In this document: one piece after another, positions 26,336 to 36,734 of the stretch
Layout: every line of letters begins with the position of its first letter
Position numbering within the stretch: position 1 is the first letter of the stretch
Source: Kineosporiaceae bacterium
Lineage (GTDB): Bacteria > Actinomycetota > Actinomycetes > Actinomycetales > Kineosporiaceae
NCBI GenBank assembly: GCA_016794595.1
Contig: JAEUJN010000039.1
Location: 1-64,000 of the forward strand
Reading direction: 5' to 3'
DNA: 64,000 bases
Notes under the pieces: model-generated
The model's database searches: none
The model's input: only the letters and a program-made list of their open reading frames with translations
What the model was told of the DNA's origin: nothing
Program-made: the position numbers and the translations under genes

Positions 26336-27784
26336 TCAGGACCGGCCGACGACCTTGGTGAACAGGTCGGGCAGCCGGCCATCGGGGTCGTAGCGCTGCT
26401 TGACCTCGGGATAGGTCTGCCCGCCGTAGCGGGTCCAGAAGTCGTCCTCGGTGTAGTAGGCGTCGGAGTACAGCGACTTGTGGCCGTGGTGGTCGCTGAC
26501 CGCCTGCTCGACCAGCCGGTTGACGTCCCCGTCACTGCGGCCGGGCTCGATGGGCACCGTCCCCCAGAACCCGACGTTGACGTAGGTCGCCCCCGGTGGC
26601 AGCGGGTACAGCGACCAGGTGCCCTGACCGACCAGCGGGCAGAGCCAGACCGGCGTCATCGGGACGTGATCGAGATACCACCGCAGGAAGCTCGCCGTCC
26701 GCTCGAGCGGGACCTCGATGTCCTGGACGACGCGCTCGCGCGCCGGCAGGCCACGTCGCCGATCGATCCGGGCGGCCACGTGATAGCGGTTCTCCAGCCC
26801 GACCAGCCGGTGGTAGACGTCGCTGCGACGCAGAGCGGCCGGCCACAGGCGGCGCACGGTGGGGTTCTGGGCGCCGAAGGCCCGCGAGCACCAGAACCAG
26901 TCGGTGTCCCACCGCCAGAGGTAGTCCAGCACGGTGAGCGCGTCGGTGGGCCGCTCGGGCAGGGAGCGGTAGTAGACCTGCCCGCCGGTGTAGTCCGACA
27001 GCCGCGCGGCGGTGTGCCGGTCGTTCGCCCAGCTGCCCAGCACGAGGTAGGACTCCTCCGCGGAGAACATCACCCCGTCCAGGAAGTCCACCGGATCGTC
27101 GTGCCAGCTGCGGGTGGCGACGATCGCACCGATCGCCTCGGTCAGCTCCTCCAGCGAGCCGAAGCGGAGGTTCCTGGTCCGGACGTAGGGCTGGACCGGG
27201 TCGAGCTCGATCCGTAGGCGGGTGGCATACCCCAACGTGCCGTAGGAGTTCGGGAAGGCGCCGAACAGGTCGGCGTGCTCGCCGTCCGGGGTCGTGGTGA
27301 CCACCCGGCCGTCCCCGGTGAGGACGTCGAGCTCGCGCACCGACTCGTGCGGCAACCCGTTGCGGAACGAACTGGACTCGATGCCCAGCCCGGTGACAGC
27401 GCCGCCGAGGGTGATCGTGCGCAGCTGGGGGACGACCCGGGGCATGTGGCCGTGGGCCAGCGTGGTGGCCACCAACCGCTCGTAGGTGCACATGCCCTGG
27501 ACGTCGGCGGTGGGCCCGTCGGGATGATCGAGGTCGAGGCTGATCACGTCACCCAGGCCTGTCACGTCCAGCCCGGGCGTGGCCGAGGCCGCACGCGGGC
27601 GGAACAGGTTGGACGTCCGTTTGGCCAGGCGGATCGGGGAGCCCTCGGGGACGGCACGGTAACTGGCCTGCAGCCGGTCCACCGCCGCCCGGTGCGCCAT
27701 GGCGCCCACCGGAGAGGCGGTCATCGGCGCCACCCGGGAGGTGGTCAGTACGGTGCCGTCGGCGCGGACATGGGTCGCGGTCAT
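26336..27784 (-). CDS. FAD-linked oxidoreductase, DHCR24-like
   Basis: 482 aa flavoprotein of the VAO/FAD-PCMH superfamily. The FAD-binding half includes YERLVATTLAHGHMPRVVPQLRTITLGGAVTGLGIESSSF, whose GG-V-GLG-SS pattern is typical, and GTLGYATRL. The C-terminal half has W/Y-rich substrate-binding segments. Overall it resembles actinobacterial relatives of delta24-sterol reductase; a D-lactate or aldonolactone-type oxidase is also possible, and the substrate is unknown. GGAGGC precedes the ATG. It lies 12 bp after the DUF1015 gene on the same strand, so probably co-transcribed. Confidence 0.75.
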   Translation of the reverse strand: MTATHVRADGTVLTTSRVAPMTASPVGAMAHRAAVDRLQASYRAVPEGSPIRLAKRTSNLFRPRAASATPGLDVTGLGDVISLDLDHPDGPTADVQGMCTYERLVATTLAHGHMPRVVPQLRTITLGGAVTGLGIESSSFRNGLPHESVRELDVLTGDGRVVTTTPDGEHADLFGAFPNSYGTLGYATRLRIELDPVQPYVRTRNLRFGSLEELTEAIGAIVATRSWHDDPVDFLDGVMFSAEESYLVLGSWANDRHTAARLSDYTGGQVYYRSLPERPTDALTVLDYLWRWDTDWFWCSRAFGAQNPTVRRLWPAALRRSDVYHRLVGLENRYHVAARIDRRRGLPARERVVQDIEVPLERTASFLRWYLDHVPMTPVWLCPLVGQGTWSLYPLPPGATYVNVGFWGTVPIEPGRSDGDVNRLVEQAVSDHHGHKSLYSDAYYTEDDFWTRYGGQTYPEVKQRYDPDGRLPDLFTKVVGRS

Positions 27785-27796
27785 CGGCGCCTCCGA

Positions 27797-29053
27797 TCAG
27801 GCCGTGAACCGGTGGACGAACAGTCCGCTGCGCAGTTTCGGTTCGAACCAGGTCGATTTCGGGGGCATGTCGCGCCCGGTGGCCGCCACGGCGACCAGCT
27901 CGGCGACCGAGGTCGGGAACAGCGCGAAGGCTGCGGCCCAGGTGCCCGAGTCGACCAGCCGTTCGAGCTCGGCTGTCCCTCGGATGCCGCCCACGAAGGC
28001 CAGCCGGGTGTCCGTGCGGGGGTCGGAGATCAGCAGGCCGGGTGCGAACACGAGATCCTGGAGCAGCGAGACGTCCAGTCCCGCAACGGGATCCGCCAGC
28101 CGTGCGGGCTCGGCCACCCCGTCGCGCAGTCGGAGTCGATGCCACTGCCCGGCGCAGTACATGGCGAACTCGCGCCGTCCGGTCGGCTCGATTCCCGGTG
28201 TTCCTGCCGGGCCGAGGGCGGTGACGTCGAACACGGTGGCCAGGTCGGCGAGCCACTGCGGGACGTCGCGGCCGCCGAGGTCGGCGATCACCCGGTTGTA
28301 GGGCAGGATCGTCAACTCCTCACCGGGAAAGACCACCACGGGGAAGGCGTCGCTGCCACCGGCGCCGCCCAGCTGCTGGGCGACCCGAGCGGCCGCGGCG
28401 CTGCGGTGGTGGCCGTCGGCGACGAACAGTTCGGGCAGGCCGGCGGCGGCCGCCGCGATCTCGGCGACCTCGCCGGGATCGTCCACCCGCCAGAGGGTGT
28501 GGCCGATGTCGTCATCCGCCACCAGGTCGATCAGGGGCGATCGCGCCGTCACCCGGGCGATCAGGTCGGCCACCGGCTTCCAGGCCGCCTCGTCCGGTGC
28601 GGTGAGCAGGAAGACCGGCTCGTCGTGGGCGGCCAGGCCGAGCAGGTGGTTGACCCGATCCGTCTCCTTGTCCACCCGGGTCTGCTCGTGCGTCTTGATC
28701 AGCTTGCCGGTGTAGTCGGTCACGGCGGCGCAGGCGACCAGACCGGTCTGCACGTGGTCACCGCGCCGCTGCCGGTAGACGGAGTAGGTGGGTGTGGGGT
28801 CGAGCACGAACGTCCCGCGGGCCAGCAAGTGGTTCAAGGCCTGCCGCCCGGCCGCGTGCACCGCCTCGCTGTCGCCGCGGGTGCCGTCCGGGAAGGCGAT
28901 CTCGGGACGGCTGATCTGCAGGAACGACTCGGGGTTGTCCGCCGTCAACGCCCTGGCCTCGGCCACGTCGACCACGTCGTAGGGGGGTGAGGCCACCCGG
29001 GCGGCGAGGTCCACGCGCGGGCGCAGGGCACGGAAGGGTCGCAGGTCCGCCAT
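27797..29053 (-). CDS. DUF1015 family protein
   Basis: 418 aa. The N-terminal signature [12 protein letters not shown]...VASPPYDVV, a central [16 protein letters not shown] and the [15 protein letters not shown] motif define the DUF1015 family, found across bacteria and archaea and lacking a settled function. The conserved His/Arg/Lys residues suggest an enzyme acting on a phosphorylated or anionic substrate; this is inference. GGGGGAGGA lies 8 nt before the ATG. It is divergent from the P-loop kinase gene and followed at 12 bp by the FAD oxidoreductase. Confidence 0.88.
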   Translation of the reverse strand: MADLRPFRALRPRVDLAARVASPPYDVVDVAEARALTADNPESFLQISRPEIAFPDGTRGDSEAVHAAGRQALNHLLARGTFVLDPTPTYSVYRQRRGDHVQTGLVACAAVTDYTGKLIKTHEQTRVDKETDRVNHLLGLAAHDEPVFLLTAPDEAAWKPVADLIARVTARSPLIDLVADDDIGHTLWRVDDPGEVAEIAAAAAGLPELFVADGHHRSAAAARVAQQLGGAGGSDAFPVVVFPGEELTILPYNRVIADLGGRDVPQWLADLATVFDVTALGPAGTPGIEPTGRREFAMYCAGQWHRLRLRDGVAEPARLADPVAGLDVSLLQDLVFAPGLLISDPRTDTRLAFVGGIRGTAELERLVDSGTWAAAFALFPTSVAELVAVAATGRDMPPKSTWFEPKLRSGLFVHRFTA

Positions 29054-29099
29054 GGGCCCATCCTCCCCCACCGTGCTGCCGGCTCGTGCACGCCGGCGA

Positions 29100-29105
29100 T
29101 ACCGT
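29100..29105 (+). promoter_or_regulatory. Minus-10 box of a probable leaderless gene
   Basis: TACCGT ends 6 nt before the GTG at 29112; no Shine-Dalgarno is present. Confidence 0.5.
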
Positions 29106-29111
29106 CCTGGG

Positions 29112-29750
29112 GTGAGCCTTGTCCCTGCGCCGGTGTGGGTGCTGGCCGGGGCTCCGGGGTCGGGCAAGTCGACGGCGGCCGGTGCGCTGCTGCGGCGCCT
29201 GCGCCCACCAGCGGCCCTGCTGGACAAGGACACGTTGTTCAACGGCCTGGTCGGTGCCGTCCTGGCCGCGCACGGCCGTCCCCATGGCGAGCGCGAGGGC
29301 CCCTGGTACGACGCCCAGGTGAAGGTGCACGAGTACGCAGCGCTGACCGCGGCGGCCCGCCAGATCCGCAGCACCGGGTGCCCGGTCCTGCTGGACGCAC
29401 CGTTCACCGGCCAGATCCGCGACCCGGAGGCGTGGGCCGCCTGGGTGACCGCGCTGGGTGGCGAGCCGGTCCGGCTGGTCTGGGTGCGATCGGACGCCGC
29501 CACCCTGCGCCGTCGCCTGCAGGCCCGGGGGGACCCGCGGGATGCCGGCAAGCTGGCGCCGGCTGCCTTCGCCGCTTTCGTCGAACGGATGCAGCCGGAC
29601 GTGCCGCCTCCGGTCGCGCATCTCGAACTCGACAACCGGGACGGCGCTGCCTCGCTGGAGAGCCAACTCGACGCCATCCGGGGCGGGCTGCCCGGTGGTG
29701 CCGATGACCTGCCGTGCCCGCCCGGGGAGCCCTGGGGAGCGGGCGCGTGA
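29112..29750 (+). CDS. P-loop (AAA/zeta-type) small-molecule kinase-like protein
   Basis: 212 aa. Walker [10 protein letters not shown] at residues 11-19, [10 protein letters not shown] (a substrate-side Asp as in gluconate kinase or zeta-toxin relatives), PVLLDAPF as Walker B and a lid with [12 protein letters not shown]. It resembles the AAA_33 group of nucleotide-dependent small-molecule kinases; the substrate is not inferable. The GTG start follows the minus-10 box by 6 nt. The stop overlaps the GTG of the TetR gene, so the pair forms an operon. The neighbouring FGGY kinase is on the opposite strand. Confidence 0.7.
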   Translation: MSLVPAPVWVLAGAPGSGKSTAAGALLRRLRPPAALLDKDTLFNGLVGAVLAAHGRPHGEREGPWYDAQVKVHEYAALTAAARQIRSTGCPVLLDAPFTGQIRDPEAWAAWVTALGGEPVRLVWVRSDAATLRRRLQARGDPRDAGKLAPAAFAAFVERMQPDVPPPVAHLELDNRDGAASLESQLDAIRGGLPGGADDLPCPPGEPWGAGA

Positions 29751-30466
29751 GCACCCAGGACTGGCTCGATCAGCCGTGCCCGGGGTTGCGCAAGAACCCG
29801 CAGCAGTCCCGGAGCAGGGCACGGGTTCTCGCGGTGCTGGCCGCCGCCGAACGTCTCATCGTGCGCGAGGGCCTCGACGGACTGACCATCCGCGCTCTCG
29901 CCGACGAGGCCGGGGTGCCCATCGGCACCGTGTACCAGTTCTTCGTCGACAAGGCAGGGGTGATCGACACCCTGGTCCACCGACACGGCCTGGCGATGCG
30001 CGAAATGCTCGCCACCCTCGACGGATCGCCCGACCTCCCGCGCCGCCCCTGGCCCGCGCTGGTCGACGAGGTGTTCTCCCACCAGGTGCGCCGGCTGCGA
30101 GAGGACCCTGCCTACGTGACCATCTGGGTGGAACGGCAGCTCAGCCCGACCGCCCAGCGAGAGGACGATCACGACGTCGAGCGTCTGGCCGAGCTGCTGT
30201 GCCGGCTGCTGGTCGAGCAGGAGCCACTGGCCGATTCACCCGTCCTGCGCGGCCTGTGCCGGGTGGCCACTCAGTCCGCGGACTCCTTGCTGCACTTGGC
30301 GTTCCGTCTCGATCCAGGCGGTGATCCGGCCACCCTGCACGAGGCGCTGCACATGGTGCACCTCTACCTGGCCGACATCGTCGCCAACCCGGCCCACCGC
30401 ACCGGGTCGGGCCGAGGCTCGGCTCAGCCGTTGAGCCGGCGGAACATCCCCTTGGCGCCGGAGTAG
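29747..30466 (+). CDS. TetR-family transcriptional regulator
   Basis: 239 aa. The N-terminal helix-turn-helix [17 protein letters not shown]...[20 protein letters not shown] (about 28-78) is a typical TetR domain; the C-terminal ligand domain is unassigned. GGGGAG at 29733-29738 supports the GTG at 29747, which overlaps the stop of the preceding kinase. Its 3' end overlaps the FGGY kinase gene antisense by 43 bp. The dyad at 33441-33459 upstream of the PLP decarboxylase operon is a plausible target because the regulator ends against that operon; this is inference. Confidence 0.88.
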   Translation: MSTQDWLDQPCPGLRKNPQQSRSRARVLAVLAAAERLIVREGLDGLTIRALADEAGVPIGTVYQFFVDKAGVIDTLVHRHGLAMREMLATLDGSPDLPRRPWPALVDEVFSHQVRRLREDPAYVTIWVERQLSPTAQREDDHDVERLAELLCRLLVEQEPLADSPVLRGLCRVATQSADSLLHLAFRLDPGGDPATLHEALHMVHLYLADIVANPAHRTGSGRGSAQPLSRRNIPLAPE

Positions 30467-31980
30467 AGCCCGGGGAACTCCGCGAACATCCGCTCGTGGA
30501 TCGCCCTGTTGGCCGGGTCGGGGGTGAACACGGCATCGATCGGCACCAGGCGCGCGAGCTCCGTCCGGCTCACCGTGTGCAGGCACAATCCGGCCCACAG
30601 CGCGGCCCCGCGCACCCCGGCCATGGTGGGATCGGCCACCCGGTGCACCGTGCGGCTCGTGGTGTCGGCCAGGATCTGACACCACAGGTCGTGGCGCGCG
30701 GCTCCCCCGAGCACCCGGACCGAGTCCACCCGGTGCCGGATGACCCGCTCGACCCCGGTGAGCAGCCACCGGGTGTTCAGCCCAACCCCCTCCATCACTG
30801 CCCGGGCGAGTTCGCCGCGGCCGGTGTCGAGCGAGACGTTGTGGAACCCGCCCCGCGCCGCCCGGTCGTCGATCGGGCTGTGCTCGCCGGTGAGCCACGG
30901 CGTGAACAGCACCCCTCCTGATCCGGCCGGCGCCGCCGCGGCGAGAGCCAGCAGGGCGCGGTGGTCCAGGTCCGGCGCGATCGCCTGGTGGAACCAGTCC
31001 AGCGCCCGGCCCCCGTTGTCCTGACCGTTGATCAGCTGGTAGCCGGCCTCGCCGATCCCGGGCACCGAGGCCATCTGCCAGCGCACGCTGGACACCTTGC
31101 TCGGCACCGGACAGCTGACCCAGCTCGACGTGCCGAGCCCGAGGTGGGTCTCGTAGGAGCCCAGGGCGCCGGAGGCGATCGCGGCGTTGTGGATGTCGGG
31201 CAGGCCGGGGACCACCGCGGTGGTGAGTGGGATGCCCAGCTCGCCGGCGACGTCCGCGCGGACCGTACCGATCACCGACTCGGCGGGCACGAGGGGAGGG
31301 AGGCGTGCGGGGTTGATGCCCGCCCGCGCCACCAGCACGGGGTCGTAGCCGGCCGCCCCAGGGACCCGGTTGTCGATCAGCCACGACGGGAACATCGACA
31401 GCACGGTCGCCGCCGCAATCCCGGTGAACCGCATGGTCAGGTAGTCCACCGGTTCGAGGTACCACCGCAGCCGATCGTGCAACTCCGGCCGGTCGCGGTC
31501 CAGGTGCAGCATGTGCGAGACCGGGTCGGCCCCGCTGGGACTGGGAATGCCGCCCGAGCGCCGCAGCCAGGTGAGGGCATTGCGCGGGGCGTATCCGAGC
31601 GCCGGCCCGGCGAAGCGCTCACGCGAGTGACCGATGCCCTGGGTGTCGTTCCACATCAGGCACGGCCCTACCGGCCGGCCCTCGGCGTCCACCGGTACCG
31701 TGCTCGACCACTGGCCGGTCACTGCCACCGCGATCACCCGCTCGCGAGCGGCTGTCGCCTCCAGCCCGTCGCGCACCGCGCGGGTGATCGTCGTCCACCA
31801 GCGCTCGGCATCCTGCTCGGTCGAGGAATGGACGGCGTCGCGGCGTTCGGCCCAGGACCAGAGGATCTCACCGGTGAGCGTGACCAGGCCGACCTTCGCT
31901 CCCCCGCTGCCATGGTCGACGGCAATCACCAGGTCGCGCTCGGAGGAGGTCCACTCGGAGGGTGTCCGCCCGGACGTCAT
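30424..31980 (-). CDS. FGGY-family carbohydrate kinase
   Basis: 518 aa, xylulokinase-like sugar kinase: N-terminal phosphate-binding IAVDHGSGGAKVGLV, VTGQWSSTVPVD, catalytic-region PGLPDIHNAAIASGA (Asp as catalytic base), GLGTSSWVSC and C-terminal VLGGAARHDLWCQILADTT adenosine motif. It phosphorylates a sugar, polyol or related compound; the exact substrate is unclear and the GSGGAK loop differs from the usual GTTxxR. The ATG overlaps the stop of the PLP decarboxylase gene (ATGA), so the two are co-translated and probably work in one pathway. Confidence 0.87.
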   Translation of the reverse strand: MTSGRTPSEWTSSERDLVIAVDHGSGGAKVGLVTLTGEILWSWAERRDAVHSSTEQDAERWWTTITRAVRDGLEATAARERVIAVAVTGQWSSTVPVDAEGRPVGPCLMWNDTQGIGHSRERFAGPALGYAPRNALTWLRRSGGIPSPSGADPVSHMLHLDRDRPELHDRLRWYLEPVDYLTMRFTGIAAATVLSMFPSWLIDNRVPGAAGYDPVLVARAGINPARLPPLVPAESVIGTVRADVAGELGIPLTTAVVPGLPDIHNAAIASGALGSYETHLGLGTSSWVSCPVPSKVSSVRWQMASVPGIGEAGYQLINGQDNGGRALDWFHQAIAPDLDHRALLALAAAAPAGSGGVLFTPWLTGEHSPIDDRAARGGFHNVSLDTGRGELARAVMEGVGLNTRWLLTGVERVIRHRVDSVRVLGGAARHDLWCQILADTTSRTVHRVADPTMAGVRGAALWAGLCLHTVSRTELARLVPIDAVFTPDPANRAIHERMFAEFPGLYSGAKGMFRRLNG

Positions 31981-33398
31981 GGCCCGGTCTCGGTGACCGG
32001 CGGCAGCGACTGCTGGGTGTCGAGCATCGCGTTCATGAAGGCGGCGATGAACGCCTCGCTCTCCCGGGTGAGCCCACCCTCGACGCCGCCGTAGACCGCC
32101 CCGAGCTGGGGGTGGGCCCCGGCGGCGTGCTGCTGCCTGGCGTACCCGACCGCCTCGGCCAGATCTGCCGTGAACGCGGCGACCACGCCGGGCCGGGTCT
32201 GGGGTCGGGTGACCGCCATGTGGATGGCGTTGGGATACTGCTGGCCGTTGAACCGCCACCCGTGCGGGCGCATGAAGTCGGCGACGTGGTAGATGTCGAA
32301 GTCATTGCTGGTGAAGGAGAAACAGAACGTGGGCCGCCCCATCAGGCGCAGTTCGGGGTGAGCGGTGACAGCGGCCCTCATCGCTGCCGCGGTGGTCAGG
32401 ATCTCTGCGGCGTGGCGCCGGTACCCTTCCCGGCCGTACTGCACCAGGGCTGCCCAGGTGGCTGCGAGCAGGCCCCCCGAGCGTGACCCGTCCATGCCGG
32501 GGGACATGTACTTCCCGCCCGACCAGCCGACCAGGTGGAAGTACTGCGCCGTGCGCAGCGCCTTGTCCCGGAACAGCAGCACCGAGGAACCCTTGGGTGC
32601 GTAGCCGTACTTGTGAGTGTCGATCGAGATCGAGGTGACCCCCGGGACGCGAAAGTCGAACAGGGCCACCGGATGTCCCAGTTCGTTCGCGAAGGCCAGG
32701 ATGAAGCCGCCCAGACAGGCGTCGACGTGCAGCCCGACGCCGCGCTCGGCCGCCAGCTCGCCGAGGGCCTCGATCGGGTCGACGGTGCCGTAGGGGTAGC
32801 TGCCGGCCGAGCCGATGACGGCGATCGTGTTCTGATCGATCTGCGCCGCGACGTCGGCGGGGCTCACCAGGGTGGTTTCCGGATCGACGGGCACCGTGCG
32901 GGCCTCGATGCCGAACAGGTGGCACCCCTTGTCGAAAGCGGCGTGTGCCGTCTCGGGCTTGACGATGTTCGGGATGGTGATGCCACGCGTGGCGCGGGCA
33001 TGCTCGCGGTAGGCCAGGAGTGCGTGCAGGATGCTGCCGGTACCCCCGCTGGTCACCAGTCCCGCGGGCTCGATGCCCGGGTCGGCCTCGGTCACCGCCT
33101 CGGCGTGCATGAGGTCCAGGACCATCGCGATGATCTCGCCCTCGAACCGGGTCATGGACGGGCAGAGGTCGCGTTGCAGGGCGTTGACGTGGGCAAAGCG
33201 GCCGTATGCCTGGGTGAGGAAGGCGTAGTGCTCGGCGTCCCCACTGTAGATCGTCCCCGAGATGCGGCCGCCGGCCCAGGTGTCGTCCTCCTCGGCGGCG
33301 ATGACGGCGAGCTCGTCGAGGATCTCCTGGCGCGGGCGGCCCTGCTCCGGGAGTCGACGGTTCACCGGGAAGCGGTCGGCGTACGGGAACTCGCTCAC
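31977..33398 (-). CDS. PLP-dependent decarboxylase/aldolase (group II, S1P-lyase-like)
   Basis: 473 aa fold-type I PLP enzyme. The signature SISIDTHKYGYAPKGSS places the Schiff-base Lys at about residue 263. VTSGGTGSILHALLAYRE (cofactor phosphate region) and HVDACLGGFILAF (Asp under the pyridine ring) are present. This combination resembles sphingosine-1-phosphate lyase and archaeal-type tyrosine/aspartate decarboxylases more than bacterial GadB. Since an FGGY kinase is coupled downstream, a route that phosphorylates a polyol or amino alcohol and then cleaves it is possible but unproven. GTG start, AGGCAGG upstream; dyad operator beyond. Confidence 0.83.
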   Translation of the reverse strand: MSEFPYADRFPVNRRLPEQGRPRQEILDELAVIAAEEDDTWAGGRISGTIYSGDAEHYAFLTQAYGRFAHVNALQRDLCPSMTRFEGEIIAMVLDLMHAEAVTEADPGIEPAGLVTSGGTGSILHALLAYREHARATRGITIPNIVKPETAHAAFDKGCHLFGIEARTVPVDPETTLVSPADVAAQIDQNTIAVIGSAGSYPYGTVDPIEALGELAAERGVGLHVDACLGGFILAFANELGHPVALFDFRVPGVTSISIDTHKYGYAPKGSSVLLFRDKALRTAQYFHLVGWSGGKYMSPGMDGSRSGGLLAATWAALVQYGREGYRRHAAEILTTAAAMRAAVTAHPELRLMGRPTFCFSFTSNDFDIYHVADFMRPHGWRFNGQQYPNAIHMAVTRPQTRPGVVAAFTADLAEAVGYARQQHAAGAHPQLGAVYGGVEGGLTRESEAFIAAFMNAMLDTQQSLPPVTETGP

Positions 33399-33440
33399 GG
33401 GACCTGCCTTCGGGGCTGCACGGTGAGGTGCAGCGAGGGT

Positions 33441-33459
33441 ACATGAATCAGGTTCATGT
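33441..33459. promoter_or_regulatory. TetR-type operator candidate
   Basis: ACATGAA-N5-TTCATGT, a perfect 7-bp inverted repeat 42 bp before the PLP decarboxylase start. It is AT-rich against the local background and has the length and symmetry of a TetR or GntR operator. No repeat of it is seen elsewhere in the window. Confidence 0.5.
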
Positions 33460-33569
33460 TCGCTGGTGGCGAGCGAGTGCCGGAGGGCGCCGCGAGGCGG
33501 CGGAACGTGTCCCTCGGCGCCGCGGCTCGGTGCCCCAGTTCGGCGCTCGGGGTTCGCCATGCCGGGGAG

Positions 33570-35240
<1,671 letters not shown>

Positions 35241-35309
35241 GGAGCTGTCCCTTCGCCACCACTGTCCCCGGGTCGTGCCGCCGATGCGGCCCGCTCGGAG
35301 GCTAACGCC

Positions 35310-35327
35310 CTGCAGGGGTGCCTGCAG
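35310..35327. promoter_or_regulatory. Inverted repeat between pgm and HipA-like gene
   Basis: CTGCAGG-GGTG-CCTGCAG, perfect 7-bp arms, in the 210-bp divergent interval. It lies 70 bp upstream of pgm and could be an operator. Function unknown. Confidence 0.35.
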
Positions 35328-35437
35328 CGTCCGGCTGCTCACATTTCCCGGGTGTCGATCACCGGGGCGGCGAACGGCGACGCCGAGGTCAGCGGCCTGC
35401 CGCCACCCGGCGGGCACCCCACCGCCGGAGCACCGCC

Positions 35438-35443
35438 TACAGT
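35438..35443 (+). promoter_or_regulatory. Minus-10 box of a probable leaderless gene
   Basis: TACAGT ends 7 nt before the GTG at 35451; no Shine-Dalgarno is present. Confidence 0.5.
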
Positions 35444-35450
35444 CGAGCGC

Positions 35451-36275
35451 GTGCCCCCGCTGCGCACGGTCCGTGCCACCGCCTACGTGACTCCCCTGCG
35501 CGAGGGAGGCTCGCTCCCGGCTCTGATGGAGGCCGATGACGACGGCATCTACGTGACCAAGTTCCGGGGAGCGGGTCAGGGCACAGCGTCCCTGGTGGCC
35601 GAGGTGATCGTCGCCGGGGTCGCGGCGCGGCTCGGGGTCCGGGTCCCCGAACTCGTCGTCGTCGACCTCGACGAGGCGATCGCCCCGCGCGAGGCCGACG
35701 AGGAGGTGCAGGACCTGCTCAGGGCCAGCACCGGGACCAACCTCGGGATGGACTACCTGCCCGGTTCGACGGGCTACGACGGCCGCGGGTCCTGGACCCC
35801 CGACGTCGACGACGCCGTCCGGGTGCTCTGGCTGGATGCGTTCACCGGCAACGTGGACCGCACCTGGCGCAACCCCAACCTGCTGGTCTGGCACCGGCGG
35901 CTGTGGGCCATCGACCACGGGAGCGCGCTGGTGTTCCAGCACGCCTGGCCCGACCCGGCGACCTGGGCCGGCCGCGTCTACGACCTCGGCCGCCATGTCC
36001 TGCTGCCGGTCGCCGAGCGATTCGGCGCCTCGGCCTGGGCCGCGCTGGACGCCGAACTCGCCGCCCGGCTGGACCCTGCGACCGTGCGTGAGGTGGTCGA
36101 GGCCGTGCCCGGGGAGTGGCTGCTGGCGATGAACTCGGCCCGCTCCCGCGAGCAGGCTGCCCGGGATGCCGGCGATCCCGTGCCGAGTGCTGCGGACTGG
36201 CGGGAGCGGTACGTCAGCCAGCTGCTGGCCCGGCTGACCGGTGAGCGGCCCTGGCGCGACGGACTCCTCCCGTGA
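35451..36275 (+). CDS. HipA-like kinase family protein
   Basis: 274 aa. ATP-binding region [20 protein letters not shown], catalytic-loop segment [17 protein letters not shown] (Asp and Asn as in HipA/PI3K-like kinases) and the metal-binding [10 protein letters not shown]. It lacks the HipA N-terminal domain and no HipB antitoxin is adjacent. This short HipA-like group is found in actinobacteria and others paired with a DUF3037 gene, as here (GTGA overlap). It probably phosphorylates a protein; toxin activity is not established. The GTG at 35451 is supported by the minus-10 box. Confidence 0.78.
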   Translation: MPPLRTVRATAYVTPLREGGSLPALMEADDDGIYVTKFRGAGQGTASLVAEVIVAGVAARLGVRVPELVVVDLDEAIAPREADEEVQDLLRASTGTNLGMDYLPGSTGYDGRGSWTPDVDDAVRVLWLDAFTGNVDRTWRNPNLLVWHRRLWAIDHGSALVFQHAWPDPATWAGRVYDLGRHVLLPVAERFGASAWAALDAELAARLDPATVREVVEAVPGEWLLAMNSARSREQAARDAGDPVPSAADWRERYVSQLLARLTGERPWRDGLLP

Positions 36276-36697
36276 GCGGCGGCACGACCCGCGGCACGCC
36301 CGCCGCGCCCTTCCAGTACGCCGTGGTGCGCGCCGTCCCGCGGGTGGAGCGCGGGGAGTGCGTCAACGTGGGGATCGTGCTCTACCGGCACGCGACCGCG
36401 GCCGTGGACGCCGTCGTGGTGGCCGGGATCCACCTCGACGAGGCCCGGTTGCGCGCGCTCGACCCCGAGGTGGACCTGGAGTCGGTCCGGGCCGCCCTCG
36501 ACGGCATCCGCGCCGTCTGCGACCAGGGCCGACTCCCGGTGGGGGACACCGACCAGCCGACGTGGACGGCGGGCGAGCGCTTCGGGTGGCTCACCGCCCC
36601 CCGCAGCACCGTGGTCCAAACCGGTCCGGTGCACTCGGGCCTGACCGAGGACCCAGTGAGAACCCTCGACCGGCTGCTCACCCGGCTGGTCCGCTGA
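36272..36697 (+). CDS. DUF3037 family protein
   Basis: 141 aa. [23 protein letters not shown] is the DUF3037 signature, followed by an Arg/Asp-rich helical region and a [28 protein letters not shown] segment. Function unknown. Its start overlaps the HipA-like kinase stop, and the recurring pairing of these families implies a functional partner, for example a substrate, inhibitor or adaptor. It converges with the subtilase gene 37 bp downstream. Confidence 0.83.
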   Translation: MSGGTTRGTPAAPFQYAVVRAVPRVERGECVNVGIVLYRHATAAVDAVVVAGIHLDEARLRALDPEVDLESVRAALDGIRAVCDQGRLPVGDTDQPTWTAGERFGWLTAPRSTVVQTGPVHSGLTEDPVRTLDRLLTRLVR

Positions 36698-36734
36698 CTC
36701 GTGTCGACCCCGGCCGCTGACGCAGCTGCCGGGT

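Noticed and set aside
27275-28990. 571-codon plus-strand frame across the FAD and DUF1015 genes
   Set aside because: Crosses a gene boundary and shows only Gly/His/Arg/Val-rich sequence.
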